Assembly (NCBI RefSeq): GCF_000020725.1
Contig: NC_011146.1
Coordinates: forward strand, 3,285,501 to 3,349,500
Length of the DNA: 64,000 bases
Source: Citrifermentans bemidjiense Bem
GTDB lineage: Bacteria > Desulfobacterota > Desulfuromonadia > Geobacterales > Geobacteraceae
Direction of reading: 5' to 3'
How positions within the stretch are numbered: the stretch's first letter is position 1; every line of letters starts with the position of its first letter. Both the position numbers and the translations under genes were made by a program. Under the pieces are notes generated by a model. The model did no database searches and was not told the origin of the DNA. It worked only from the letters and a program-made list of their open reading frames with translations. Of this stretch, positions 24,456 through 32,644 are shown piece by piece.

Positions 24456-25272
24456 AAAGTTGCTGTTGTTTGCCGCAATAATCACCTGCGGCGTGAGTTG
24501 CGTATTCCACATCATTGGCTGGATTTTTTCCAAAGATACTGTCTTTAGCATCGGGAAAGGGCTGATCTGGCCCTTTCTTGGCCTCGTTACCGGAGCGATT
24601 GCCGTGCGTTGGCACCATCTTGGCCACGGACCGTATATCACCCTCTACGAGGTCCTGCTTTCCAACGTCTGGGTTGCCACGGCATTGTATCTCGCGGTCA
24701 CCTTCAAGCGCAAAGCCCTCGATGCCATAGGGGTCTTTGCCATGCCGATCATACTTCTCACCGTTGGGGCAGTCGTGATGTCCCCGTCTCAAGCTTCCAA
24801 CCTCACCCCTGCCTACAAAAGCGTCTGGCTGATTCTGCACATTTGCTTTGCGAAGCTCACCTACGGAAGCCTCGTCGTTGCTACGGCACTCTCCATTTCC
24901 ATACTTCTCAAACGGTATGCGGCAGAGAAACACCGCTTCATGATGCGGTTGACCGAGCCAGAACGAGCCGACCGGCTCTGTCACAAACTCATCGCCGCGT
25001 CACTGATGTTTGCCTCGATAATGATCGTCTCCGGTTCCATCTGGGCGAATCAGCTTTGGGGGAAGTACTGGGGATGGGACCCGGTGGAAGTCTGGTCGCT
25101 GATCACCTGGATCGTATACGGCCTGTATCTCCACCTGCGCATCACCTACCGTTTCAAGGGGGTTCCCGCCGCGGTCTACTGCATCAACTCGTTTCTGGTT
25201 TCTGCGGTTTCCTTTTTCATCATGCCCTACGTTTTGAATACCGTGCACAACAGCTTCATGTTCGCGAAGTAG
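24442..25272 (+). CDS. ccsA: CcsA/ResC-like cytochrome c assembly protein
   Basis: A 276-residue polytopic membrane protein with about eight helices and the tryptophan-rich haem-handling motif (WGKYWGWDPVEVWSLITW) that defines the CcmC/CcmF/CcsA superfamily. Conserved histidines (for example in RWHHLGHG and LHICF) are candidate haem ligands. It forms the system II synthase with ResB. The start is GTG 24442, preceded by an AGGAGGC ribosome-binding site, and the 14-base overlap with resB indicates translational coupling. Confidence 0.9.
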   Translation: MAEIEKLLLFAAIITCGVSCVFHIIGWIFSKDTVFSIGKGLIWPFLGLVTGAIAVRWHHLGHGPYITLYEVLLSNVWVATALYLAVTFKRKALDAIGVFAMPIILLTVGAVVMSPSQASNLTPAYKSVWLILHICFAKLTYGSLVVATALSISILLKRYAAEKHRFMMRLTEPERADRLCHKLIAASLMFASIMIVSGSIWANQLWGKYWGWDPVEVWSLITWIVYGLYLHLRITYRFKGVPAAVYCINSFLVSAVSFFIMPYVLNTVHNSFMFAK

Positions 25273-25483
25273 AAGAAGGTTCCTGCCCTGCCGTGACGAA
25301 ATGCTTTACAACTCACTGTCGATTTCTTTTACACACCGTAAGCATTCCCCGCAGGAATCATTGGAATATTCACACTTTAGCAGCACTACGGATCTTGCGC
25401 GTCTCCCAATTTTTCAGTCATTTCAAACAAATGTATAAACGATAGGTATATAGTCCGACGTGGCTACGGGATGGATTATAACA

Positions 25484-25499
25484 TGGCATGCCTACTGCA
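25484..25499 (+). promoter_or_regulatory. Sigma-54 promoter of the PEP-CTERM gene
   Basis: TGGCATGCCTACTGCA fits TGGCAYG-N4-TTGCA with one change in the -12 element and correct GG-N10-GC spacing. Start of transcription would be near 25510, about 33 bases before the ATG. Confidence 0.7.
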
Positions 25500-25542
25500 T
25501 TTGCTGGAGCATCTGTTTAATCAATGAATGAGGGTATATGCC

Positions 25543-26202
25543 ATGAAAAAACTCGTATTAGCAACTGTCTTAGCGCTCTCCTTGATAGCAACCCAAGCCT
25601 TTGCTATCCCCGCTCTGCAGCTGTACATCCCGGGAGCGACTTACCTCAGCGACACCTGGGTCATCGACAGCAACAATTTCGAATTGTGGGTGATCGGCAA
25701 CGGTGCCAAAGAGCCCATCTCCGGTGTGTACCTGGCCGCAGCATACGCGACCGGAGAGACCGGAACGATCAACATCACCCGTACGGGCAGCAGCACCAGC
25801 CTCGCCGTTGCTCATAGCGGAGGCGACGGAACCGTGCCTCTTTTGGGTGGTGGCGCCAGTCTGGCGCCCCACGACCCGTGGGGAGCCGGAACCAGCTGGT
25901 ACTCCTACCTCTTGGGTGATTTCACCTCCAAGGCCGACACCATTTACGACTACACCACCGGCACTGCGGACCAGGGTACCGGCCAGATCAACAAGTACAA
26001 CGTAGACATCGTCGGTTACGCAAGCGGGCTGCACTTCGACGCTTACGACCACATCGAAAGCGGAAACCACACTAGATACATCTTCGCTCCTTTCTCACAT
26101 GACGGTGAGAATACCAACCCCGTTCCGGAACCGGGCACCGTGGTTCTGCTTGGCGCAGGTCTTCTCAGCCTCGCCATTTACGGCAAACGCCGTCGTAACT
26201 AG
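25543..26202 (+). CDS. PEP-CTERM sorting-domain exported protein
   Basis: A 219-residue protein with a signal peptide (MKKLVLATVLALSLIATQAFA) and a C-terminal exosortase sorting signal: the PEP motif (VPEPGTVVLLGAG), a hydrophobic helix and a basic tail (YGKRRRN). The middle is an unrecognised domain rich in glycine, threonine and aromatic residues (choice-of-anchor type). By family knowledge, exosortase cleaves at the PEP motif and the protein is exported with extracellular polysaccharide; no exosortase gene is in this window. A sigma-54 promoter upstream agrees with the RpoN/PrsR control known for this protein class. Confidence 0.88.
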   Translation: MKKLVLATVLALSLIATQAFAIPALQLYIPGATYLSDTWVIDSNNFELWVIGNGAKEPISGVYLAAAYATGETGTINITRTGSSTSLAVAHSGGDGTVPLLGGGASLAPHDPWGAGTSWYSYLLGDFTSKADTIYDYTTGTADQGTGQINKYNVDIVGYASGLHFDAYDHIESGNHTRYIFAPFSHDGENTNPVPEPGTVVLLGAGLLSLAIYGKRRRN

Positions 26203-26252
26203 TAACCACAGCTGAACAGTACAGACCATCGCCCCAACAAGCGGTGGAATTG

Positions 26253-26287
26253 AGAAACCCGGCTTTCATGGCCGGGTTTCTTTTTTT
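26253..26287 (+). terminator. Rho-independent terminator after the PEP-CTERM gene
   Basis: GAAACCCGGC / GCCGGGTTTC stem, short loop, followed by seven T. It may also serve the convergent modA gene. Confidence 0.93.
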
Positions 26288-26329
26288 CAAGTCGTATAGT
26301 ACGTTTGATCAAGAGTTGCTATGTTAACT

Positions 26330-27073
26330 TCAGTGGGACGCGAAACCGTATTTGGCAAGTACCGCCTTGGCCTCGCCCCCCATTAGGAAAGCAAAGAAGT
26401 CGGCTGCCTCCTTATTTCTCCCCCCGGCTGCCGTGAGCGCCATGGGATACACCACCCTGGGATAAAGCTCCTGAGGAACAGTAAAGAGTATCCTCGCTTT
26501 TTTCGCCTGCAGAGCATCTGTGCGGTACACAAAGCCGCCGTCCACTTCGCCCCGCTCCACGTACATGAGGCATTCGCGCACATCCTTTGCCATGACCAAC
26601 TTCTTCTCGATCTGCTTATCCAGTCCCGCTTTTTTCAGCGCCTCGGCGGCATACTCACCGGCTGGGACACTCTTCGGGCTACCAATAGCAATGCGATCCA
26701 ACTTGACCAGATCCCGTAGCGAGGTCGCCTTGCCCGGAGTGCCTGCAAAGACAAGGGTGTTGTAAGTAAAGGTTCCGATCCTGCCGGGATCGACCAGTTT
26801 CTTCGCCTTGAGATAGTTCATCCATTCGACATTGGCCGAGACATACAGGTCTGAGGGAGCGCCGTTTTCGATCTGTTTGGCGAGTTGTCCGGACGCCGCG
26901 TAATTTTTCACGAACTTTACGCTGGGGTGCTTGTGGGAATAGCTGTCGGAAAGCTCGTTAACCACCTCCTTGAGGCTTGCAGCCACGAAAAGGTTGACCT
27001 CGCCGGCTAGGGCGGGCGAGACAAAAAGGGTGCAGCAGATAAGGGTGAGCATCGACTTCTTGAGAGAATGCAT
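26330..27073 (-). CDS. modA: Molybdate ABC transporter substrate-binding protein
   Basis: A 247-residue periplasmic binding protein with a signal peptide (cleaved at ALAGE) and the ModA signatures: VNLFVAASLKEVVNEL, NYAASGQLAKQIENGAPSDLYVSAN, GSPKSVPAGEYAAEAL and the VERGEVDGGFVYRTDA segment that lines the oxyanion pocket. It should bind molybdate or tungstate for an ABC importer. Unusually no modB or modC gene is adjacent. A GGAGGAATC ribosome-binding site precedes the start. Confidence 0.93.
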   Translation of the reverse strand: MHSLKKSMLTLICCTLFVSPALAGEVNLFVAASLKEVVNELSDSYSHKHPSVKFVKNYAASGQLAKQIENGAPSDLYVSANVEWMNYLKAKKLVDPGRIGTFTYNTLVFAGTPGKATSLRDLVKLDRIAIGSPKSVPAGEYAAEALKKAGLDKQIEKKLVMAKDVRECLMYVERGEVDGGFVYRTDALQAKKARILFTVPQELYPRVVYPMALTAAGGRNKEAADFFAFLMGGEAKAVLAKYGFASH

Positions 27074-27513
27074 GATTCCTCCATGTTGCAGTGAATAAAG
27101 GGCGTCAGTTCGCTACATCGTTGTCTGTCACTGCAGTGCAACTCGTAAGATTGCCACTAAGCCTTCTGCTCGATACATACTTTCATTCCTGCCTTGGTAC
27201 GCGGTGCCATCACTTCGTTATGAAGATAGTACACAACACATGCCATGACCCCGCTAGCAGAATAACTTATTAAAAACAAAGAAAACAGTTAGGCATTAAG
27301 CAATCAAATCTACAAACGGCTGTCTGTTTTTTGTTCTGTTATGCCGACAAACCCGGCAGCTCCAGAGCCTGTCTGCCCCCTTCTTTCAGCACCTTTGGAT
27401 AGAACGATCTAATTTTAGATGCCTTGCCTCAGAATATTAAATCGACAATATTTAATTATCGAGTATAAATTTTTTTCGCTAATATCACGCTCGATACTTA
27501 AGGAGGTTAAGTC
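27074..27513. other. 440-base AT-rich intergenic region
   Basis: Contains the modA promoter side and the promoter of the radical SAM remnant. No gene, clear repeat or RNA structure is recognised; base composition falls well below that of the neighbours, particularly at 27400-27490. Confidence 0.4.
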
Positions 27514-28648
27514 ATGGCAGAGAAAAAGACAGAAGATATCCTAAAAGATGTAAAACCGATTGAGATCTCTTACAGCGAGAAACTGAAGGAGGATCCGGCG
27601 TTCGTGTTGGCACTGATCGAAGACCCTGTGAAGGCGTTTCGCGCATATGGCTACAACGGTGACGAGAAGATGATGAGCATAAATGGGGGGGGGGAGCCCT
27701 TTCTGCGGCAGGATATCCTGACTTTGCTCAGGTACGCCGCCGCGAAAGGGATCCTTCTCTCCTTCTCCACCAACGCCTCTCTGGTCACCGAGGAGGTCGC
27801 CTCTGCTCTTTATGAGCTCAGGAATTCCCTGTTCTACATCCAGATGAGTCTTTACGGCGAGAGCAGGGAGACCTATGAGGGAGTCACCGGTTCCCGCAAC
27901 AATATGGAACTGGCACTGAAAGGGCTGGCAAATCTGGTCGAAAGGGGACTGGATGTGGCTGTGCTGACGGTGGCGACTGCCGAGAATGTGGACAGGATTC
28001 CCGAGTATGGTGGCGCGCGAGTATGGAATAAAGGAATACAGGTTGGCTCCCGAGGTGTCTTTAGGGAGATCGGCTGACAAGCCGAATATCCGGAAGGCGG
28101 ATGAGGCGGGTGTATGGAGCAAGCTGGTTGCCTCGCTTGCCAGGATCAAGGAGAACATGGTCGAGGGGGACCCTCCGCTCTACTTGGATGCGAGGCCGCT
28201 GTTCGGTGAATACCTCTACAAGGTAACCGGTTTCGGAAATTTCTACGAAAATTGCACGGCCGCCACCACCATGATCTATCTCGACCCATCTGGGAATGTA
28301 TTGCCATGCCCCTTCCTGAAGCAGTTACCTCCGGAACTGGGAAAGCTGTACAGCCACATCAAGTCAAACAACATCATGAAGAGTAGCTTTCAGAACATCT
28401 GGCATTCCGACGCATTTGAGACATTCCGGTCCTATTACGACCCTGGCAAGAACCTTTTCAAGATCAACAAGGAGTGCAAATTTTTCAAAAAGGGAACCTG
28501 CATCCCTTGCGCCGTGACCCCGTGCAATTGTGAGGCCTCCATCAGGGCGCTGAAGTCGGAGCTTGCCCCCACCCCCAAGACCGCGAATAGTTGTGAATCG
28601 GACTTGAAGTTTGCCCCTGCATCGGCGTCTAACCCTGGCCCACCTTAA
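27514..28648 (+). pseudogene. Broken radical SAM/SPASM peptide maturase fused to a RiPP-leader-like N-terminus
   Basis: The first frame (27514-28006) starts with ~55 residues resembling a RiPP leader (LKEDPAFVLALIEDPVKAFRAYGYN) and then enters a radical SAM domain at INGGGEPFLRQDIL, the second motif of that fold. The preceding CX3CX2C iron-sulfur segment, normally ~45 residues earlier, is absent. An extra T near 28006 shifts the frame; the continuation (28007-28648) reads MVAREYGIKEYRLAPEV onward and holds a SPASM-like region, C-x12-G-x4-C (starting NCTAATT) and CKFFKKGTCIPCAVTPCNC. A strong AAGGAGG site precedes the start. As it stands it cannot bind the SAM cluster, so it looks like a deletion fusion of precursor and maturase genes that has since frameshifted. 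A ten-G run at 27685-27694 marks the fusion point. Confidence 0.72.
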
Positions 28649-28714
28649 CTTGTAACCTGTCAACATTCCGCGACAATGGTTCTAAGGGTCTCAGGCCGCA
28701 ACCTCTTTGCCCCC

Positions 28715-29116
28715 CTACCTGTCCGCTCCCGGGTGCACTGTCCGCTTAAGCACCATGATGGCCGGCAGGTTGCTTTCGATCCAGTCTGCCAGGGCCTCTA
28801 CCTTCTCTCCTATGGCCCTTCCCAGCGGGGTCAGCGAGTATTCAACGTGAGGCGGCACAACCGGATAGGAAATCCGGTCGACGAATCCATCCCTCTCCAG
28901 ATATTGGAGGGTCTGCGCAAGCATCTTTTCACTCACTCCTCCCACTTTGCGCCGCAGCTCGCTGAAGCGGTGCGTCCCTTCCATCAGTGCGACCAGCACG
29001 AGAACTCCCCATTGGCTGGTGACATGCTTCAGGATCTCCCGGGACGGGCACTGTGTGGAGAGCAGCTCTCCGCGGCGCAACTGGTCCGACAGAGTGACGA
29101 CTTCGGATTCAATCAT
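28715..29116 (-). CDS. HxlR-family transcriptional regulator (YtfH/QorR-like)
   Basis: A 133-residue winged helix-turn-helix regulator of the HxlR/MarR-like group: the near-N-terminal cysteine in TQCPSREIL, ITSQWGVLVLVALMEGTHRFSELRRKVGGVSEKMLAQTLQYLERDGFVDR and YSLTPLGRAI are all visible. In related regulators (QorR, HypR) that cysteine senses diamide or quinone-type electrophiles. It is divergent from qorB, the usual target of this regulator type. Confidence 0.88.
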   Translation of the reverse strand: MIESEVVTLSDQLRRGELLSTQCPSREILKHVTSQWGVLVLVALMEGTHRFSELRRKVGGVSEKMLAQTLQYLERDGFVDRISYPVVPPHVEYSLTPLGRAIGEKVEALADWIESNLPAIMVLKRTVHPGADR

Positions 29117-29119
29117 GAC

Positions 29120-29150
29120 ACTTACCTTTTTGTGCGTACTTACTTTTTGT
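29120..29150. promoter_or_regulatory. Candidate HxlR operator between regulator and qorB
   Basis: ACTTACCTTTTTGT and ACTTACTTTTTGT form a direct repeat 18 bases apart immediately upstream of the regulator start, in the divergent promoter region. Assignment as operator is inference. Confidence 0.4.
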
Positions 29151-29213
29151 AATCGTTGTTGCTATGCTTCACCTGTAACACAGATCGCATGCACACATAA
29201 AGGAGATACTCAT

Positions 29214-30071
29214 ATGATCGTCGTCACTGGAGCCACCGGACAGTTAGGGCGCCTCGTCATCGCATCGCTTCTCAAAAAAGTACCAGCCTCCCGCATCGTC
29301 GCCGCGGTACGGAACCCCGACAAGGCCAAAGACCTTGCCAACCTCGGCGTCCAGGTTCGCCGGGCCGACTACGACCTGCCCGAGAGTTGGGAAAGCGCAC
29401 TCGTCGACGCCGAGAAGGTGCTACTGATCTCTTCCAGCGAGGTTGGCAAGCGCATCGGCCAGCACCGCACCGTCATCGATGCGGCCAGAAGGGCCGGCGT
29501 GAAACTTCTCGCGTACACCAGCCTGCTGCGGGCCGATAGCTCCCCCCTCGGACTCGCCGCCGAGCACGTCGCCACCGAAACCATGATCCGCGACTCCGGT
29601 ATCTCATTCGTCATGCTACGTAACGGCTGGTACACCGAGAACTACGCCGCCAGTATCGCTCCGGCGGTCGAGCATGGGACCTTCTACGGCTCCGCCGGCG
29701 ACGGCCGGATCGCGTCGGCCGCCCGCGCCGACTACGCAGAGGCCGCCGTTGCCGTGCTCACCACTGAAGCGGAGGGGGGACGGGTCTACGAACTGGCCGG
29801 TGACACAGCCTACACACTCAACGAATTCGCCGCCGAGATTTCCCGCCAGTACGGCAAGCCGGTCAACTACGTCAACCTCCCCGAGCTCGAGTACAAGAAG
29901 CTGCTCGTTTCCGTTGGGCTTCCTGAGCCGTTCGCAGCTCTCCTGGCCGATTCCGACAGCGGCGCCGCAAAAGGGGGACTCTTCGACGATAGCCGTCAAC
30001 TGAGCACCCTGATCGGCAGGCCGACCACCGCCCTGGAGGCGGTGATAGCCCAAGGCAAAAAAGGCGCGTGA
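29214..30071 (+). CDS. qorB: NAD(P)H-dependent quinone oxidoreductase, NmrA-like
   Basis: A 285-residue atypical short-chain dehydrogenase of the NmrA/QorB type. The dinucleotide-binding motif GATGQLG is at the very N-terminus (IVVTGATGQLGRLV), with the QorB-like LLISSSEVGKRIGQHRTVIDAA and LRNGWYTENY segments. E. coli QorB (286 residues) reduces quinones with NADPH. The ATG at 29214 has an AAAGGAGAT ribosome-binding site. It is divergent from an HxlR regulator, an arrangement seen for ytfG-ytfH in other bacteria, and ends at a terminator. Confidence 0.9.
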   Translation: MIVVTGATGQLGRLVIASLLKKVPASRIVAAVRNPDKAKDLANLGVQVRRADYDLPESWESALVDAEKVLLISSSEVGKRIGQHRTVIDAARRAGVKLLAYTSLLRADSSPLGLAAEHVATETMIRDSGISFVMLRNGWYTENYAASIAPAVEHGTFYGSAGDGRIASAARADYAEAAVAVLTTEAEGGRVYELAGDTAYTLNEFAAEISRQYGKPVNYVNLPELEYKKLLVSVGLPEPFAALLADSDSGAAKGGLFDDSRQLSTLIGRPTTALEAVIAQGKKGA

Positions 30072-30105
30072 AGCGCCCGGCTTGCCTCTTCAAGATTCCA
30101 CGCGC

Positions 30106-30142
30106 AAAAAAGCCCGCCGTGCTACTCGGCGGGCTTTTATTC
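30106..30142 (+). terminator. Rho-independent terminator after qorB
   Basis: AAGCCCGCCG / CGGCGGGCTT stem, seven-base loop, A-run before and TTTTATT after. Confidence 0.9.
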
Positions 30143-30210
30143 ACTCGAACACTATAAGCTGGGTTGTGGTCTCGGATTATTAGGCGGTAGCCGGAAGTGA
30201 CCCCTCCGCG

Positions 30211-31206
30211 GCCTGGGGGTCAAGTCTTGTTTATTGCTCATTTTGTGGTTCAATAGGCTTAATAGCAGCTAATGTCACAACATGTGCGGAGCAATTGCGA
30301 TGGCGCGACCCTTACGCATTGAATTCCCTGGTGCAGTCTACCACCTCACCTCCCGCGGCAACGAACAAAAGAATGTCTTCCGCGACGACAAGGATCGCAC
30401 GATCTTTCTTGATATTCTGGCAAGATCCTGCAACCTCTTCAACTGGCTCTGTCATGCATACTGCCTCATGGGGAACCACTACCACCTTATCGTTGAGACG
30501 GTGGATGACACTTTAAGCAGGGGCATGCGGCATCTAAACGGGGTCTATACTCAGAAATTCAACTGGAATCATCACAGTGTTGGTCATGTTTTCCAAGGAA
30601 GGTACAAGGCGATCCTAATCGAGAAAGAGAGCCATCTCTTAGAAGCCTGCAGATATGTCGTGTTGAATCCAGTAAGGGCAAAGCTCGCTGCAGACCCTGC
30701 TCAGTGGCGATGGAGTAGCTACAAAGCGACAAGTGGTCTTGAAAAACCAGCAGCTTGCCTTACAACAGCTTGGATCCTTCAACAGTTTGACCAAAAGCCG
30801 ACCAGCGCCAACAAAAAATATAGGGAGTTCGTTCAAGACGGTATAAACGCAAGGTCGATATGGGAGGACCTCAGGTCGCAGATACTGCTGGGCGATGAGG
30901 ACTTTGTTGAGCAGTTTAAAGATATAGCAAAGGGAGTAGAGGCATTGACAGAAATCCCGCGCGACCAGCGATTCTTACAGCGCCCAGATCTTCAGGAACT
31001 CTTTTCTGGAATTGATAAAGACAACAAAAGGCTGCGAAAAAACGCAGTAATAGAGGCAATAGAAGTGCATGGCTATGCACAGAAGGACGTTGCAGACCAC
31101 CTGGGGTTGCACTATTCCACGATCAACCGAATCTTAGGCAATAAACGAAACCAGGACAGCTGATCGACACTCATCATGAGCAAGAATAAAGACCTGACCC
31201 CCAGGC
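30211..31206 (+). mobile_element. REP-associated tyrosine transposase (RAYT) element with inverted ends
   Basis: An element of about 996 bases bounded by 30-base imperfect inverted repeats: left end GCCTGGGGGTCAAGTCTTG... at 30211-30240 and right end ...GACCTGACCCCCAGGC at 31177-31206. It encodes one Y1 transposase. Solo copies of the right end occur downstream at 31698-31727, 32582-32611 and 32612-32638. Confidence 0.8.
30300..31163 (+). CDS. Y1 (HUH) transposase, RAYT type, with C-terminal helix-turn-helix
   Basis: A 287-residue single-strand transposase. The metal-binding HUH motif is in MGNHYHLIVE, the catalytic tyrosine is in the ACRYVVLNPVRAKLA helix, and the N-terminus ARPLRIEFPGAVYHLTSRGNE is standard. 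A C-terminal extension (VIEAIEVHGYAQKDVADHLGLHYSTINRIL) is a DnaA-like helix-turn-helix found in one RAYT subfamily. Start taken at 30300; an upstream ATG at 30282 is possible. The reading frame is intact, so the enzyme may be active on the REP-like ends nearby. Confidence 0.93.
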   Translation: MARPLRIEFPGAVYHLTSRGNEQKNVFRDDKDRTIFLDILARSCNLFNWLCHAYCLMGNHYHLIVETVDDTLSRGMRHLNGVYTQKFNWNHHSVGHVFQGRYKAILIEKESHLLEACRYVVLNPVRAKLAADPAQWRWSSYKATSGLEKPAACLTTAWILQQFDQKPTSANKKYREFVQDGINARSIWEDLRSQILLGDEDFVEQFKDIAKGVEALTEIPRDQRFLQRPDLQELFSGIDKDNKRLRKNAVIEAIEVHGYAQKDVADHLGLHYSTINRILGNKRNQDS

Positions 31207-31210
31207 TGCT

Positions 31211-31690
31211 GATATAACTAGCGGCGATAAGGACCCCAACAACCCCGACCTGCAAACCTTCAACCCGCTGTTCCCGAAAGGCGCCTATTTCAGCGAGAAC
31301 GGGCTGATCGGTCCCGCCAACTTCATCGATGTCAATCCCTCAGTAGTATTCCACTTCCTAAAAAACCTTACCGTCACTGCCAACTGGGACTTCTTCTGGC
31401 GAGAGAGCACGCGTGACGGCATCTATAACAACGCCGTGGTCCTAGTTCGTTCGGGGAAAAGCAGCTCTGCCCGATACGTCGGGAGCGAGCCGCAGGTACA
31501 ATGTGAATGGAACGTGCAACGGCATGTCAGCCTAGTAGCCATTTACGCCCACTTCCTTGCAGGACCCTTCCTGCGGGAGTCGGGGCCTGGCGATGACGTC
31601 GATTACTTTACGACCTGGGTCACTTACAAGTTTTGAGCAGCGGGCAGGCAATAAACGATACCAGGGCAGCTGATCGACTCTTATCTCGAC
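31211..31690 (+). pseudogene. Duplicated 3-prime fragment of an alginate-export porin gene plus RAYT right-end segment
   Basis: Bases 31211-31690 are nearly identical (about seven differences) to 32097-32576. The coding part (to the stop near 31636) encodes the last ~140 residues of an alginate-export-family porin (KGAYFSENGLIGPANFIDVN to DVDYFTTWVTYKF). It starts directly at a RAYT right end and runs into a partial copy of the RAYT 3-prime region. It has no start codon or promoter. Confidence 0.85.
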
Positions 31691-31697
31691 AGGTACA

Positions 31698-31727
31698 TGA
31701 GCAAGAATAAAGACCGGACCCCCAGGC
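31698..31727. repeat. Solo RAYT right end (REP-like)
   Basis: TGAGCAAGAATAAAGACC... to ...CCCCCAGGC, matching the right end of the RAYT element at 31177-31206. It is preceded (from about 31650) by a remnant of the transposase 3-prime coding end (GGCAATAAACGATACCAGG). Confidence 0.85.
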
Positions 31728-32522
31728 TGCCGGATAGCGACCCGCCCGGCGCAGACCGACGAACACACATTCGACGACGGCACCGATCACCGTCGGGCCC
31801 TTTGGGGTGTCTACTCCGTCTTTCCCTTGCCGGCGGCTACCAAAACTAAGGCCGATCTATATTACCTCGGTTACTACAACGGCAACGCCGGGTTTGATCA
31901 GGGGCAAGCGAAGGAAACCCGCCACTCGGTGGGGGCCAGGCTTTGGCGGGCCGAGAAGCCGCTCGACTACAACTTCGAATTCCTTTACCAGTGGGGAAGT
32001 TTCGGCGACGGCGAGATCAGTGCCTGGACCGCAGCTTCTGATACCGGATACTCAGCTGCAGATCTCCCCTTTTCTCCTCGATTTGGGTTGAAAGCGGATA
32101 TAACTAGCGGCGATAAGGACCCCAACAACCCCGACCTGCAAACCTTCAACCCGCTGTTCCCGAAAGGCGCCTATTTCAGCGAGAACGGGCTGATCGGTCC
32201 CGCCAACTTCATCGATGTCAATCCCTCAGTAGTATTCCACTTCCTAAAAAACCTTACCGTCACTGCCAACTGGGACTTCTTCTGGCGAGAGAGCACGCGT
32301 GACGGCACCTATAACAACGCCGTGGTTCTAGTTCGTTCGGGGAAAAGCAGCTCTGCCCGATACGTAGGGAGCGAGCCGCAGGTACAATGTGAATGGAACG
32401 TGCAACGGCATGTCAGCCTAGTAGCCATTTACGCCCACTTCCTTGCAGGACCCTTCCTGCGGGAGTCGGGGCCTGGCGACGACGTCGATTACTTTACGAC
32501 CTGGGTCACTTACAAGTTTTGA
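31728..32522 (+). pseudogene. 5-prime truncated alginate-export family outer-membrane porin gene
   Basis: The open frame begins within a RAYT right end and encodes about 265 residues of an alginate-export domain (PF13372): FDDGTDHRRALWGVY, DLYYLGYYNGNAGFDQG, RHSVGARLWRAEKPLDYNFEFLYQWG, LKADITSGD, DWDFFWRESTRDGTY and the C-terminal strand ending in YKF, the usual terminal aromatic of outer-membrane beta-barrels. Family members are typically over 400 residues with a signal peptide, so roughly the first 200 residues are missing. The only early initiator is a TTG at 31827. Almost certainly non-functional. Confidence 0.82.
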
Positions 32523-32581
32523 GCAGAGGGCAGGCAATAAACGAAACCAGGGCAGCTGATCGACTCTCATCTCGACGTATA

Positions 32582-32638
32582 TGAGCAAGAATAAAGACTT
32601 GCCCCCCAGGCTCAAGAATAAAGACTTGACCCCCAGGC
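32582..32638. repeat. Two tandem RAYT right ends (REP-like)
   Basis: A complete copy at 32582-32611 is followed immediately by a second, slightly shorter copy at 32612-32638, both ending in CCCCCAGGC. A transposase 3-prime remnant lies just upstream (32528-32575). Confidence 0.85.
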
Positions 32639-32644
32639 TCCCGG

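Noticed and set aside
27685-27694. G10 run as an active phase-variation switch
   Set aside because: The gene already lacks its Fe-S motif and has a second frameshift, so on/off switching would not restore function; mentioned only as the fusion point.
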